64,000 nucleotides of DNA from Microbacterium enclense (GCA_038182865.1 CP116226.1:1984001-2048000); one strand, 5' to 3'. Counted from the first letter of the stretch, positions 52,013 to 60,285 are shown. Program-made: numbers and translations. Notes: generated by a model from the sequence alone, not told the origin.

Positions 52013-52093
52013 CTTCGACGGGCTCAGGCACCTGCGTGCGCGTGAGGCGGCGGGCCGCCGGTTGCGTGAGCGCGGTGGCTGAGTCTGTCGAAG
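52013..52093. repeat. Interspersed CTTCGAC...GTCGAAG inverted repeat
   Basis: A CTTCGACGGGCTCAGGCACC arm (52013-52032) faces GGTGGCTGAGTCTGTCGAAG (52074-52093); the arms match at most positions. In one frame it encodes the VPEPVEG-type string familiar from a dispersed repeat common in actinobacterial genomes. It separates the mannitol dehydrogenase from the transporter terminator. Confidence 0.7.
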
Positions 52094-52109
52094 CCTCCGG
52101 GCGGAGGGC

Positions 52110-52151
52110 GGATGCCGGGACCCCGACGCGCGCGCGAGGGTCCCGGCATCC
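52110..52151 (-). terminator. Terminator of transporter operon 2
   Basis: GGATGCCGGGACCC (52110-52123) and GGGTCCCGGCATCC (52138-52151), the same perfect 14-bp stem as at 27854 but with a 14-nt loop, beyond the minus-strand stop of the binding-protein gene at 52160. Confidence 0.7.
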
Positions 52152-52159
52152 GGGATCGT

Positions 52160-53149
52160 TCAGCAGCTGGACTTGTAGACCGCGTCCTTGCCGTCGGTGG
52201 TGATGTTGTCCTTGGTGAGGATGGTGAAGCCGGTCTGGATCTTGGCTTCGGTGGACTCGCCCTTCAGCGCGGCGATGGCCTGCTTGACGCCGTCGGAGCC
52301 GATGGTGGCGGGCTCCTGCGCGACGAGGGCCTGGACGGTGCCGGCTTCGAGGGCCTTGACCTGGGCGGGGCCGGCATCGAAGCCGACGATGGTGACCTGG
52401 CCCTGCTTGCCCGCCTGCTGGACGCCGGTGGCGGAGCCCTCGGCGGCGAACAGGTTGGCGGCGAAGATGCCGACGATGTCGGGGTCCTTCTGCAGGGCGG
52501 CGGTGACGATCTCGGCGGCGGTGGAGGGCTCGTTGTGCGAGTACTGCACGCCGACCGAGGTGAACTTCGAGTCCTTCTTCACGGCGTCTTCGAAGCCCTG
52601 GGCGCGGGCGTCCGTCGTCGACACGCCCGGGTCGGTGGAGACGACGAGCACCTTGCCGCCGTTGGGGTTGGCCTTCTGGATCGCCTCGAAGGCCGCGGCG
52701 CCGCCGCCCTCGTTGTCGGAGGAGATCTGCGAGACCGCACCGGAGGGGTCTTCGAGGGTGGTGTCGACGAGGACGACCTTGATGCCCGCGGCCTCGGCGG
52801 CGGCGATCGGCGCCTGCATGGCCGACACGTCGGTGGGGGCGATGAGGAGGGCGTCGGGCTTGGAGGCGACGACGGCGTCGACGATGGGCTTCTGCAGGGT
52901 CGGGTCGAACTTCTCGGGGCCCTGGGTGGTGACGGTGGCGCCTTCGGTCTTCGCCTCGGCTTCGATGCCGCACTGCATGGAGATGTAGAACTCATCTCCC
53001 GCGACGCCCTGCACGAACGCGATCTTGTAGCCCCCGTCGGCACCGCCCGACGCGCCGCCGGAGGCAGCACCGCCGGAACAGCCCGCGAGGGTCAGGGTCG
53101 CCGCCATGCCGAAGACCGTCAGTGCGGTCGCCTTCTTGTTCCACTTCAT
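52160..53149 (-). CDS. Sugar ABC transporter substrate-binding lipoprotein (copy 2)
   Basis: A 329-residue lipoprotein (lipobox LAGC, Cys24) with the RbsB/FrcB fold. By eye it differs from the copy at 26856 at about 15 positions after residue 40, mostly conservative, and mainly in the signal peptide before that. The ATG at 53149 corresponds to the start of the other copy; the GTG at 53158 is not needed. It is the last gene of the minus-strand ATPase-permease-binding protein operon and ends at the shared terminator. Confidence 0.93.
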   Translation of the reverse strand: MKWNKKATALTVFGMAATLTLAGCSGGAASGGASGGADGGYKIAFVQGVAGDEFYISMQCGIEAEAKTEGATVTTQGPEKFDPTLQKPIVDAVVASKPDALLIAPTDVSAMQAPIAAAEAAGIKVVLVDTTLEDPSGAVSQISSDNEGGGAAAFEAIQKANPNGGKVLVVSTDPGVSTTDARAQGFEDAVKKDSKFTSVGVQYSHNEPSTAAEIVTAALQKDPDIVGIFAANLFAAEGSATGVQQAGKQGQVTIVGFDAGPAQVKALEAGTVQALVAQEPATIGSDGVKQAIAALKGESTEAKIQTGFTILTKDNITTDGKDAVYKSSC

Positions 53150-53210
53150 TGTGATCACCGTTCTTGTTGTCGGGTTTGTGAGGGGTGCGGGAAAGGGATG
53201 CCGCCGCGGC

Positions 53211-54293
53211 TCAGCCGCGCCGACCTCCGCTGAGGAACTTGCGCCAGAGGCCCTGCGAGTTGCCGCGCAGAGCGGCGGAGCGGCGGACCTGGTCCACGTA
53301 CACGGCGGCGATCAGCACGGCGCCGACGGCGACCTGCTGCCAGAACGGCTGCACGCCGGTGATGACGAAGCCGTTCTGCAGCACCGCGGGGATGAACAGG
53401 CCGACGACGGTGCCCATGATCGTGCCGACGCCGCCGAAGAGCGAGGTGCCGCCGATGACGACGGCCGCGATGACGTTCAGGTTGGTCTGCGACTGCCCCG
53501 CGATCGCGGTCGTGGAGAACTGGGAAAGCGACAGGATGCCACCGAGCCCGGCCAGGGCGCCGGAGATCGTGTAGATCTTGATCAGCTGTGCGTCGACCTT
53601 GACGCCCACGCGACGGGCGGCGATCTCGCTCGACCCCACGGCCAGCGTGTACAGGCCGAAACGGGTGTAGTGCAGCACGATCGCCCCGATCACGACCACG
53701 ACGAGCGCGATGACGCTGATGATCGGGACCGATCCGAAGACGTTGCCGTAGCCGATCGAGACGGTGAGCACGGTGGGGACGTCGCGGATGTCGACGCCGC
53801 CGGTGAGGATCTGCGCGAGGCCGAGGGCCATACCGAGGGAGCCGAGGGTGACGATGAGCGGGGGGATCTTCGCCTTCGCGATGAGGAACCCGTTCAGCAA
53901 ACCCCAGCAGATCCCGCTGAGGACGGCCACCACGATACCGACGGTGGCCACGCCCCAGCCCTCTCCGCCCATCGCCCGCATGACCAACGCCGACACGACG
54001 CCCGAGAACACGAGGACGGAGCCCACCGACAGGTCGATGCCGGCGGTGATGATGACGTAGGTCATTCCCACCGCGAGGACGGCGAGGATCGAGGCGTTCT
54101 GGATGATGAGGCGGAAGTTCGTCCACTGGGCGAATGATTCCGGCGCCAGGATGCTGAAAACGATGATGATCGCGACCAGCACCAGGAGGATCTGGAACGC
54201 CTGGGTGCGCAGGACGGCGCGAAGCGGGTTGACCTTCTGATTGTCGAAGGTGCCGATCGCGACGGTCTCGGTCGGCGGGGTCTGGGTGCTCAC
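53211..54293 (-). CDS. Sugar ABC transporter permease, FrcC/RbsC-like (copy 2)
   Basis: A 360-residue permease with the same nine-segment topology as the protein at 25732 and a very similar sequence. The GTG at 54293 overlaps the ATPase stop. Cytoplasmic ends (VNPLRAVLRTQ at the N-terminus and LWRKFLSGGRRG at the C-terminus) carry most of the differences. It partners with the ATPase at 54290 and lipoprotein at 52160. Confidence 0.93.
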   Translation of the reverse strand: MSTQTPPTETVAIGTFDNQKVNPLRAVLRTQAFQILLVLVAIIIVFSILAPESFAQWTNFRLIIQNASILAVLAVGMTYVIITAGIDLSVGSVLVFSGVVSALVMRAMGGEGWGVATVGIVVAVLSGICWGLLNGFLIAKAKIPPLIVTLGSLGMALGLAQILTGGVDIRDVPTVLTVSIGYGNVFGSVPIISVIALVVVVIGAIVLHYTRFGLYTLAVGSSEIAARRVGVKVDAQLIKIYTISGALAGLGGILSLSQFSTTAIAGQSQTNLNVIAAVVIGGTSLFGGVGTIMGTVVGLFIPAVLQNGFVITGVQPFWQQVAVGAVLIAAVYVDQVRRSAALRGNSQGLWRKFLSGGRRG

Positions 54294-55066
54294 TGGGAGT
54301 CGTCCTTCGTGACGGCGCCGGTCATGAGTCCGACGAGTTCTTCCATGGAGGTGTTCTTCGCGCTCACGTTCGCGACACGAGTGCCCAGGCGCAGCACCTG
54401 GATGCGGTCCGACACGTCGATGACGTGGGGCATGGAGTGCGAGATGAAGACGACCGCGATGCCCTTGTCGCGGACGCGCCGGATCGTCTCGAGCACGTTC
54501 TTCGTCTGACGCACGCCGAGGGCGGCGGTGGGTTCGTCGAGGAAGACGACGCGCGACGCCCAGTGCACGGCGCGGGCGATCGCGATCGCCTGGCGCTGAC
54601 CGCCCGACATCTCGCCGACGGGGGAGGTGAGCGAGCGGACGGTGGCCCCCAGCTCGTCGAAGGCCTTCCGCGACGCGGTGGCCATGTCCTTGGTCTTCAT
54701 GAACCCGAGGGCTCCGGCGAGACCCGGGCGGCGGATCTCGCGGCCGAGGTACATGTTCTGGACGGGGTCGAGGTGGGGGGCGAGAGCGAGGTCCTGGTAG
54801 ACGGTCTCGATGCCGAGGCTCGAGGCGACCTGCGGGTTCGACATGTCGACGGGGGAACCGTCGAAGCGGATCTCGCCTTCGTCGACGGCGAGGTTGCCCG
54901 AGAGAGCCTTCACGAGCGTCGACTTGCCGGCACCGTTGTCGCCGATCAGGGCGGTGACTTCGCCGGGGTAGACCTCGAAGTCGACGTTGTTGAGGGCTCG
55001 GACGGATCCGAATTGACGCGACAGACCCCGCGCCTGCAGCACGGGCACGGTCGTGGTGGTGCTCAT
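54290..55066 (-). CDS. Sugar ABC transporter ATPase, FrcA-like (copy 2)
   Basis: A 258-residue single-domain ABC ATPase with GDNGAGKST, MSGGQRQAIAIARA and VVFLDEPTAALG, close to the copy at 24956. The ATG at 55066 overlaps the stop of the FrcK-like kinase (ATGA), giving the operon kinase-ATPase-permease-binding protein. Copy 1 has no such kinase, only an FGGY kinase and isomerase before it. The open frame upstream of 55066 is a shadow. Confidence 0.92.
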   Translation of the reverse strand: MSTTTTVPVLQARGLSRQFGSVRALNNVDFEVYPGEVTALIGDNGAGKSTLVKALSGNLAVDEGEIRFDGSPVDMSNPQVASSLGIETVYQDLALAPHLDPVQNMYLGREIRRPGLAGALGFMKTKDMATASRKAFDELGATVRSLTSPVGEMSGGQRQAIAIARAVHWASRVVFLDEPTAALGVRQTKNVLETIRRVRDKGIAVVFISHSMPHVIDVSDRIQVLRLGTRVANVSAKNTSMEELVGLMTGAVTKDDSQ

Positions 55067-55761
55067 GAGGAAGCTCCTTCGTGGTGGCCGATGCCGCCGG
55101 CGGGGGCGTCGGAGACGGTGACGATCAGGTGGGCGCGATGGCGCCCGCGTTCGACGACGACGGCGTTGCGCTCGTCGACGTCGCGGACCCAGGCGGTGGC
55201 TTCGTCGTGGGGGTGGCCGTGGGAGAGGCGGCGAGCGACGAGGCGCTCCCGGCGGGAGGCCGGGTCGATGTCGAGGAACCAGACCTCGTCGAGCCGGGAT
55301 GCCACGGCATCCCATCCGAAAGCATCGTGCAGCAGATAGTTGCCCTCGGTGATGACCAGGGGGACGGCGGCGGGGACGAGGATCGCCGAGCCGATCGACT
55401 CCTCGAGGCCGCGGTCGAAGCGTGGGGCGTAGACGGCGTGACCCGCGCGGATGCGGTCGAGCAGCGCCACGTACCCGTCGACGTCGAACGTGTCAGGGGC
55501 ACCCTTGCGCTCCCGGCGTCCGAGGCGCGCGAGCTCTTCGTTGGCCAGGTGGAAGCCGTCCATGCCCACGAGGATCGCGTCGTCACCGAGAGCGGCGAGC
55601 AGCGCGTCGCTGACGGTCGACTTTCCGGCGCCGGGGGTGCCGGCGATACCCAGCACGCGACGCTCGCCGACCGCCGCGAGGGCCCGGGCGCGGTCGACGA
55701 GATCGTCGAGGCGCACGTCCGCGGCGGAGGTCGTCGCGTCGGGTTCCGAGGTGTGGGTCAC
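55063..55761 (-). CDS. FrcK-like nucleoside/fructose kinase-family protein
   Basis: A 232-residue P-loop kinase (GTPGAGKST near residue 38) of the uridine-kinase/PRK-like family with DGFHLANEEL as the conserved acidic segment near residue 67. In Rhizobium such a gene (frcK) lies in the frcBCAK fructose-transport cluster; here it precedes the ATPase with a 4-bp overlap. It probably phosphorylates the imported sugar or a nucleoside; the specific substrate is unproven. The GTG at 55761 with GGAAGGA upstream is preferred over longer starts. Confidence 0.85.
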   Translation of the reverse strand: MTHTSEPDATTSAADVRLDDLVDRARALAAVGERRVLGIAGTPGAGKSTVSDALLAALGDDAILVGMDGFHLANEELARLGRRERKGAPDTFDVDGYVALLDRIRAGHAVYAPRFDRGLEESIGSAILVPAAVPLVITEGNYLLHDAFGWDAVASRLDEVWFLDIDPASRRERLVARRLSHGHPHDEATAWVRDVDERNAVVVERGRHRAHLIVTVSDAPAGGIGHHEGASS

Positions 55762-55870
55762 AGCGGTGTGGTCCTTCCGGGCGGCGCCGCACATCGGAGT
55801 GCTGCGTCGGTGAAGCGGTGTCGGTGGGGGCCCACCGGGGTCGAACTTCCGGTTACGGTATGCCCATCAT

Positions 55871-55882
55871 GACACCGGTGTC
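55871..55882. promoter_or_regulatory. LacI-type operator, GACACCGGTGTC
   Basis: A perfect 12-bp palindrome, 14 bp including TGACA...TGTCA, between the divergent FrcK-like and SDR genes. It matches the sites in front of the FGGY kinase at 41.5 kb. Confidence 0.7.
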
Positions 55883-55905
55883 AACACCCGTGATCAATTC
55901 GTCAT

Positions 55906-55917
55906 GACACCGAAGTC
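55906..55917. promoter_or_regulatory. LacI-type operator, GACACCGAAGTC
   Basis: A variant with two mismatches to the palindrome, 35 bp from the first site centre to centre and flanked by TGACA/GTCA. Confidence 0.5.
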
Positions 55918-55952
55918 ATCCGCGTGATTCTGTGGTTATCATGGGCTGCGAC

Positions 55953-55964
55953 GACACCGATGTC
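55953..55964. promoter_or_regulatory. LacI-type operator, GACACCGATGTC
   Basis: A one-mismatch variant 35 bp upstream of the SDR start. The three sites at 35- and 47-bp spacing form an array that could control both divergent promoters. Confidence 0.55.
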
Positions 55965-55998
55965 GTCCACACCTCCAGGACCGCGAAAGAGCCTCCCC

Positions 55999-56727
55999 AT
56001 GACCGAATTCACCGACCGCACCATCCTCGTCACCGGCGCCGGTGGCGGCATCGGAGGGGCCACCGTCCGCCACCTCGTCGCCGCCGGCGCGACCGTGCTC
56101 GCGGCGGGACGCACCGCCGACAGCGTCGTCGGGATCGCCGAAGAGACCGGTGCCGAGCCCATCGTGTTCGACCTCGAGTCGGAAGAGGAGATCCGCGACG
56201 CGATCGAGGGCCGCGACCTCTACGGCGTCGTCAACTGCGGCGGCTGGGGCGGCGAGATCGCGACCCCTATGGACACCGACATCGACGTGTTCGACAAGGT
56301 CATGAGCATCAACGCGCGCGGCTCGCTGCTGGTGACCAAGTACGCCTCGCGAGAGATGATCCGCGTCGGCAAGGGTGGTGCGATCGTCAACGTCTCGAGC
56401 CAGGCCAGCCTCGTGGCCCTCACCGGGCACATCTCGTACGGCTCCTCCAAGGCGGCGCTCGACAACATCACGCGCGTGTCGGCCCTCGAGCTCGGCGGCT
56501 ACGGCATCCGCGTCAACAGCGTGAACCCGACCGTCGTCATGACTCCCATGTCGGCCTGGTACTGGGGACGCCCCGACATCGAGGGCCCCTTCCTCGAGGC
56601 CATGCCGCTGCACAAGTGGGCGACCGAAGACGATATCGCCGCCCCCATCGTGTTCCTGCTCAGCGACGGCGCCGGAATGATCTCGGGCGTCTCGCTGCCG
56701 ATCGACGGTGGCTACTCGAGCCGTTGA
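55999..56727 (+). CDS. SDR family oxidoreductase (xylulose-reductase-like)
   Basis: A 242-residue short-chain dehydrogenase: TGAGGGIGG near residue 12, the NAG motif replaced by NCGGWGG (near 80), Ser in NVSSQAS near 130, YGSSK near 145. The small size resembles L-xylulose reductase/carbonyl reductase-type SDRs. Regulated with the transporter through the operator array, it likely reduces or oxidises the imported polyol or ketose. The ATG at 55999 is preferred because the frame above it overlaps operators. Confidence 0.85.
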   Translation: MTEFTDRTILVTGAGGGIGGATVRHLVAAGATVLAAGRTADSVVGIAEETGAEPIVFDLESEEEIRDAIEGRDLYGVVNCGGWGGEIATPMDTDIDVFDKVMSINARGSLLVTKYASREMIRVGKGGAIVNVSSQASLVALTGHISYGSSKAALDNITRVSALELGGYGIRVNSVNPTVVMTPMSAWYWGRPDIEGPFLEAMPLHKWATEDDIAAPIVFLLSDGAGMISGVSLPIDGGYSSR

Positions 56728-56806
56728 TCCCGGATGCCGCGGGGCGGCGTCGCGGTGGGCGGCGCCGCTTCGCGGTGACTGTCGCGCCGCCCGTCGCTTC
56801 ACGTTC

Positions 56807-56859
56807 AGTGTCCAGAACACCCGGACGTTTTTCCGCGGCGTCCGGGTGTTCTGGACACT
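56807..56859. repeat. GTGTCC palindrome, copy 1
   Basis: A perfect 21-bp inverted repeat: AGTGTCCAGAACACC... (56807-56827) against its complement ending GGTGTTCTGGACACT (56839-56859), loop 11 nt, starting 80 bp after the SDR stop. Similar elements occur at 60193, 62654 and 62747. Confidence 0.8.
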
Positions 56860-56944
56860 CGACGAGAGTCGCGAGGAGGCCCGGGGCGGCGGGGCCGGGG
56901 CCTCGACGAGAGGCGCGAGGAGGCCCGGGGCGGCGGGGTCGGGG
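56858..56944. repeat. 43-bp direct repeat, period 44
   Basis: A G-rich 43-bp block (56858-56900) is repeated at 56902-56944 with two differences. The copies begin CTCGACGAGAG and end GGCGGGGCCGGGG or GGCGGGGTCGGGG. It directly follows the palindrome and precedes the alditol oxidase stop. Confidence 0.7.
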
Positions 56945-56963
56945 AGCCTCGGCACGCCCTGGG

Positions 56964-58226
56964 TCACAGCCCGAGCGCGCGCCCGAGGAACTCGTTGCGG
57001 AAGACCCCGCGCGGGTCGGCCTCACGGGCCGCGGCGAGGAAGTCGTCGACCCGGGGAAGCGTCGCCCGCACGGCCTCGCCCGGCATGGTGAACGCCTTGC
57101 CCCAGTGCGGGCGGACGTCGAACGGCGCCAGGGCCGCTTCGATGTGTGGGAGCACGGCCAGGACGCCGCCGGTGTCGTTGCGCCAGGTGAAGTGGATCGC
57201 GAGGACGTCGCGCCCATACGCCGGGCTCAGCCAGAGCTCGTCGGCGGCGACGGTGCGCAGCTCCGTGACCAGCAGGTGCGCGTCGAACCTCGGCGCGATC
57301 GCCCGGACGGCCGCGAGGGCCGCGCCCGCTGACGCGAACGGCACGAAGTACTCGGACTGGATCTCGTCCCCATCGCTGGGCAGGGCGTCGGCACGGAAGT
57401 GCGGCAGACGCGTGTGCCAGGGACCGGCGGTTCCGCGCGGGGTCGTGTTGTCGACGGTGCGGATGCGCCCGAGGTGGATGTCGTCTCCGACGGGGCGGCC
57501 GCCGAGATCTTCCACCCACCCGGGTTCCCCGGCGTCGCTCTTCGCCCACACGAGGTCGTGGGCCGGATCGCCCCACGTGGTGAAAACGCTCACGCTGCGG
57601 GATCCGCCGAACACACGCTCGGGGTCGCCCGCGATGTCGTCCCAGGCGACGCCGGTGTACGCCTGCTGGGTCACCTCGTAGGTGGGCTCCGTCTGCAGTT
57701 CGAGGGCCGTGACGACGCCGAACGCGCCCACCCCCAGAGCGGCGGCGGGGAACCACTCGTGCGCCTGATCGATCCGGTGCGTATGGCCGTCGGCATCCAT
57801 GATCTCCAACGCTCGGACGGCGCTCGACAGGTTGCCGTTTCGCAGGCCCGAGCCGTGCGTGCCGGTGGCGGCGGCCCCCGCGGCCGAGATGTGCGGGAGC
57901 GAGCCGAGGTTGTGCAGGGCGCGACCCTCGGCCTCGATGACAGGCGCGAGCTGCGCGAACGTGACGAGGCCCTCGACGCGGACGCGGTCGTCGACGAGGG
58001 CGACGCGAGTGGGGAGGCGCTCGAGCGACACGAGCGCGGCCTCGGAGTCGGCGATGTCGTTGAAGGTGTGCCGCGTCGCCTGGACCCGGAGGGCGTCGGC
58101 GGATGCCACGACCTCGGCGAGCTCATCGAGGTCACCGGGCAGGAGCACCTCGGTCGCGCGGTAGCGGTGGTTGCCCGACCAGGTGGTGCCGGCGTCGCGT
58201 CTTTGGGTCACGCCTCCATCCTGCAC
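56964..58226 (-). CDS. Alditol oxidase (AldO/xylitol oxidase family)
   Basis: A 420-residue VAO-type flavoprotein, close in pattern and length to Streptomyces AldO. The RHTFNDIAD segment carries His53, the position of the FAD-linked His of AldO; ATGTHGSG near residue 105 is the FAD loop; the C-terminal SPAYGRDVLAIHFTW and RPHWGKAFTMP segments match as well. It oxidises polyols such as xylitol or sorbitol at C1 to the aldose, giving H2O2. A glutathione peroxidase gene lies nearby. Start ATG 58226 or GTG 58211. Confidence 0.88.
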   Translation of the reverse strand: MQDGGVTQRRDAGTTWSGNHRYRATEVLLPGDLDELAEVVASADALRVQATRHTFNDIADSEAALVSLERLPTRVALVDDRVRVEGLVTFAQLAPVIEAEGRALHNLGSLPHISAAGAAATGTHGSGLRNGNLSSAVRALEIMDADGHTHRIDQAHEWFPAAALGVGAFGVVTALELQTEPTYEVTQQAYTGVAWDDIAGDPERVFGGSRSVSVFTTWGDPAHDLVWAKSDAGEPGWVEDLGGRPVGDDIHLGRIRTVDNTTPRGTAGPWHTRLPHFRADALPSDGDEIQSEYFVPFASAGAALAAVRAIAPRFDAHLLVTELRTVAADELWLSPAYGRDVLAIHFTWRNDTGGVLAVLPHIEAALAPFDVRPHWGKAFTMPGEAVRATLPRVDDFLAAAREADPRGVFRNEFLGRALGL

Positions 58227-58376
58227 CGTGCCGCCGGCATCGTGGGCGGACGTCCCCGTCGCGTGACGACGGGAGGGGCGGGGATGGGCGGAGAACGATA
58301 TCGCCGCGGGGATCCTCCGCTCGTCCCTCCTCCTCCGCTCCTCACCGAGCGTGACGTCGCGGACAGAAGGCGCGCG

Positions 58377-59537
58377 TCAGCGCCCCGGGAACAGCGCGGC
58401 CTCGAACACCGCTTCGGCGGCGCCCACGAGCAAGCGGTCCTCGCCCAGCTCGGCCACGGCCAGGCGCAGTCCCTCGGCGCAGGCGGGGATCGTCTGCGCG
58501 CGGACGGCCGCGTCGAGTCCCTCGAGGTCGCGTGCCGCCAGGACGGCCAAGAATCCGCCGAGCACGATCACCGCCGGATTCAGCACGTTCGCGGCGTTCG
58601 CGAGCGCGGTCGCGAGGATCCTCCGCTGCCGGTCCACCTCGGCCACGACGGCGGGGGCGGATGCGGATGCCAGGGCGGCGGCCAGGGTCGCATCGTCGCC
58701 GCCCTCGAGACCCACGGCCGAGAGCAGGAACGCCCGGCTGACCTCGTCTTCGAGCACGCCGCCCGGCGCGCGACGGTCGGCCGCCTCGGCGATGCCGGGC
58801 CGGTTTTGGCCGAACTCTCCGGCGTACCCGCCCGCACCGCCGAGGGGGGTTCCCCCCACGATGACCGCGCCGCCGATGCCGCTCGCGCCGCCGTTGAGGT
58901 AGACCACGTCGTGCGCACCGCGTGCCGCGCCGAACAGGTACTCCGCGAGGGCCCCGAGGGCTGCGTCGTTGCCGACGTGAGCGCGGAACCCGGTGGCATC
59001 CGCGAGCATGACGCCGAGACGTGCCTCGATCCAGCGGAGGTGAGGCGCCTCGCGCACGACGCCGTCCGAGGCGCGGACCGGGCCGGGCACGGCGGCACCG
59101 ATCCCGACGATCCGGAAGTCAGCCAGGGGGCCGCGGTGCCACACCGACAGGCGTTCGGCCGCGAGCTCGGCTACCCGCGCCGGCGTCAGCAGCGCGGACT
59201 GCTCGATCCGCTCTCGGACGACGACGGTGCCGTCCAGGCTGACCGCGCCGATGTCGAGCGCGTCGACCTCGGGGTTGACCGCGAGGGCGACCACCCGGGG
59301 GTCGGGCGTCACGATAGGCGACGGGCGCCCGACCCGGCCCTGGGCGTCGGACGCGCGCTCGATCACGAGCCCCGCCCGCTGCAGCTCACCCACGAGGTCG
59401 GCGATCGTCGAGCGGTTCAGTCCCGTCGCCTCGGTGAGGGCGGCGCGCGAACGCGGACCCTCGCGGTGCACGGTGCGCAGCACGAGCGAGAGGTTGGCGC
59501 GGCGCATGCCGTCACCGCGAGTTCCCGCTGTCGCCAT
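58377..59537 (-). CDS. ROK family transcriptional regulator (XylR/NagC-type)
   Basis: 386 residues: an N-terminal winged HTH (about 10-70, GPRSRAALTEATGLNRSTIADLV) and a ROK sugar-kinase-like domain. The ROK zinc site (GHxxxxxxxxxCxCGxxGCLE) is not intact: the matching segment reads GEFGQNRPGIAEAADRRAPGG, with the His replaced by Gln and all Cys missing. Position near xylA and the polyol genes makes it the candidate xylose repressor. It is divergent from the glutathione peroxidase. Confidence 0.88.
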   Translation of the reverse strand: MATAGTRGDGMRRANLSLVLRTVHREGPRSRAALTEATGLNRSTIADLVGELQRAGLVIERASDAQGRVGRPSPIVTPDPRVVALAVNPEVDALDIGAVSLDGTVVVRERIEQSALLTPARVAELAAERLSVWHRGPLADFRIVGIGAAVPGPVRASDGVVREAPHLRWIEARLGVMLADATGFRAHVGNDAALGALAEYLFGAARGAHDVVYLNGGASGIGGAVIVGGTPLGGAGGYAGEFGQNRPGIAEAADRRAPGGVLEDEVSRAFLLSAVGLEGGDDATLAAALASASAPAVVAEVDRQRRILATALANAANVLNPAVIVLGGFLAVLAARDLEGLDAAVRAQTIPACAEGLRLAVAELGEDRLLVGAAEAVFEAALFPGR

Positions 59538-59614
59538 TCGTCCACTGTGCCACGGGCGCGAGACGCATCGAGAACTCCCACCCCGGGCCGTGTCGGCGGT
59601 GCCAGGATCGAGAC

Positions 59615-60100
59615 ATGGACCTTTCCGGCATCCCGATCACGACCATCCGCGGCGAGCAGACGACGTTCGGCGACCTTTCCGACGGCAAGGCGGCCCTGGT
59701 CGTCAACGTCGCCTCGCGCTGCGGTCTCGCGGGGCAGTACGAGACGCTCGAGGCGCTGCACAAGCGCTACGCCGACCGCGGATTCACCGTCATCGGCTTC
59801 CCCAGCAACCAGTTCCTGCAGGAGCTCAGCGACGAAGACAAGATCGCCGAGTACTGCTCGGCGACCTGGGGCGTGACGTTCCCGATGTCGGAGAAGGTCA
59901 AGCTCAACGGACGCAGCGCGCATCCGCTCTACAAAGAGCTCACCTCGACCCCGGATGCCGAGGGCAAGACGGGCCGCATCTCGTGGAACTTCGAGAAGTT
60001 CGTCGTCGCCCCCGACGGCCGGGTGTCGCGCTTCAGCCCCCGCACGCAGCCCGACGCCCCCGAGGTCATCGCCGCGATCGAGGACGCGCTGCCGCGCTGA
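59615..60100 (+). CDS. Glutathione peroxidase family protein
   Basis: A 161-residue thioredoxin-fold peroxidase with the peroxidatic Cys36 in NVASRCGL, FPSNQF near residue 67 and WNFEKFV near 125 (Gln/Trp of the active site). Bacterial members with Cys usually use thioredoxin or mycothiol. The gene is next to the H2O2-generating alditol oxidase, separated by the ROK gene; a role in disposing of that peroxide is an inference. Confidence 0.9.
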   Translation: MDLSGIPITTIRGEQTTFGDLSDGKAALVVNVASRCGLAGQYETLEALHKRYADRGFTVIGFPSNQFLQELSDEDKIAEYCSATWGVTFPMSEKVKLNGRSAHPLYKELTSTPDAEGKTGRISWNFEKFVVAPDGRVSRFSPRTQPDAPEVIAAIEDALPR

Positions 60101-60192
60101 CGCCATGACCCGGGCGCCGCACCGCGCCGGCTTCTCGTGCCGCCCCGTCGATCCCGCACCTGCGCCGAGCCCCGTGCGCGCCCCGCCCCGTC

Positions 60193-60248
60193 GAGTGTCC
60201 AAGACACGCCGTCACGGCGCCGCGCTCTCCGGCGTTTCTTGGACACTC
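60193..60248. repeat. GTGTCC palindrome, copy 2
   Basis: GAGTGTCCAAGACACGCCG (60193-60211) and CGGCGTTTCTTGGACACTC (60230-60248) form 19-bp arms with one mismatch, between the peroxidase and lipase-like genes. Confidence 0.8.
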
Positions 60249-60285
60249 AACGGCTCCACCCGGGCCGAATCCTGAAGGAGTCCCC

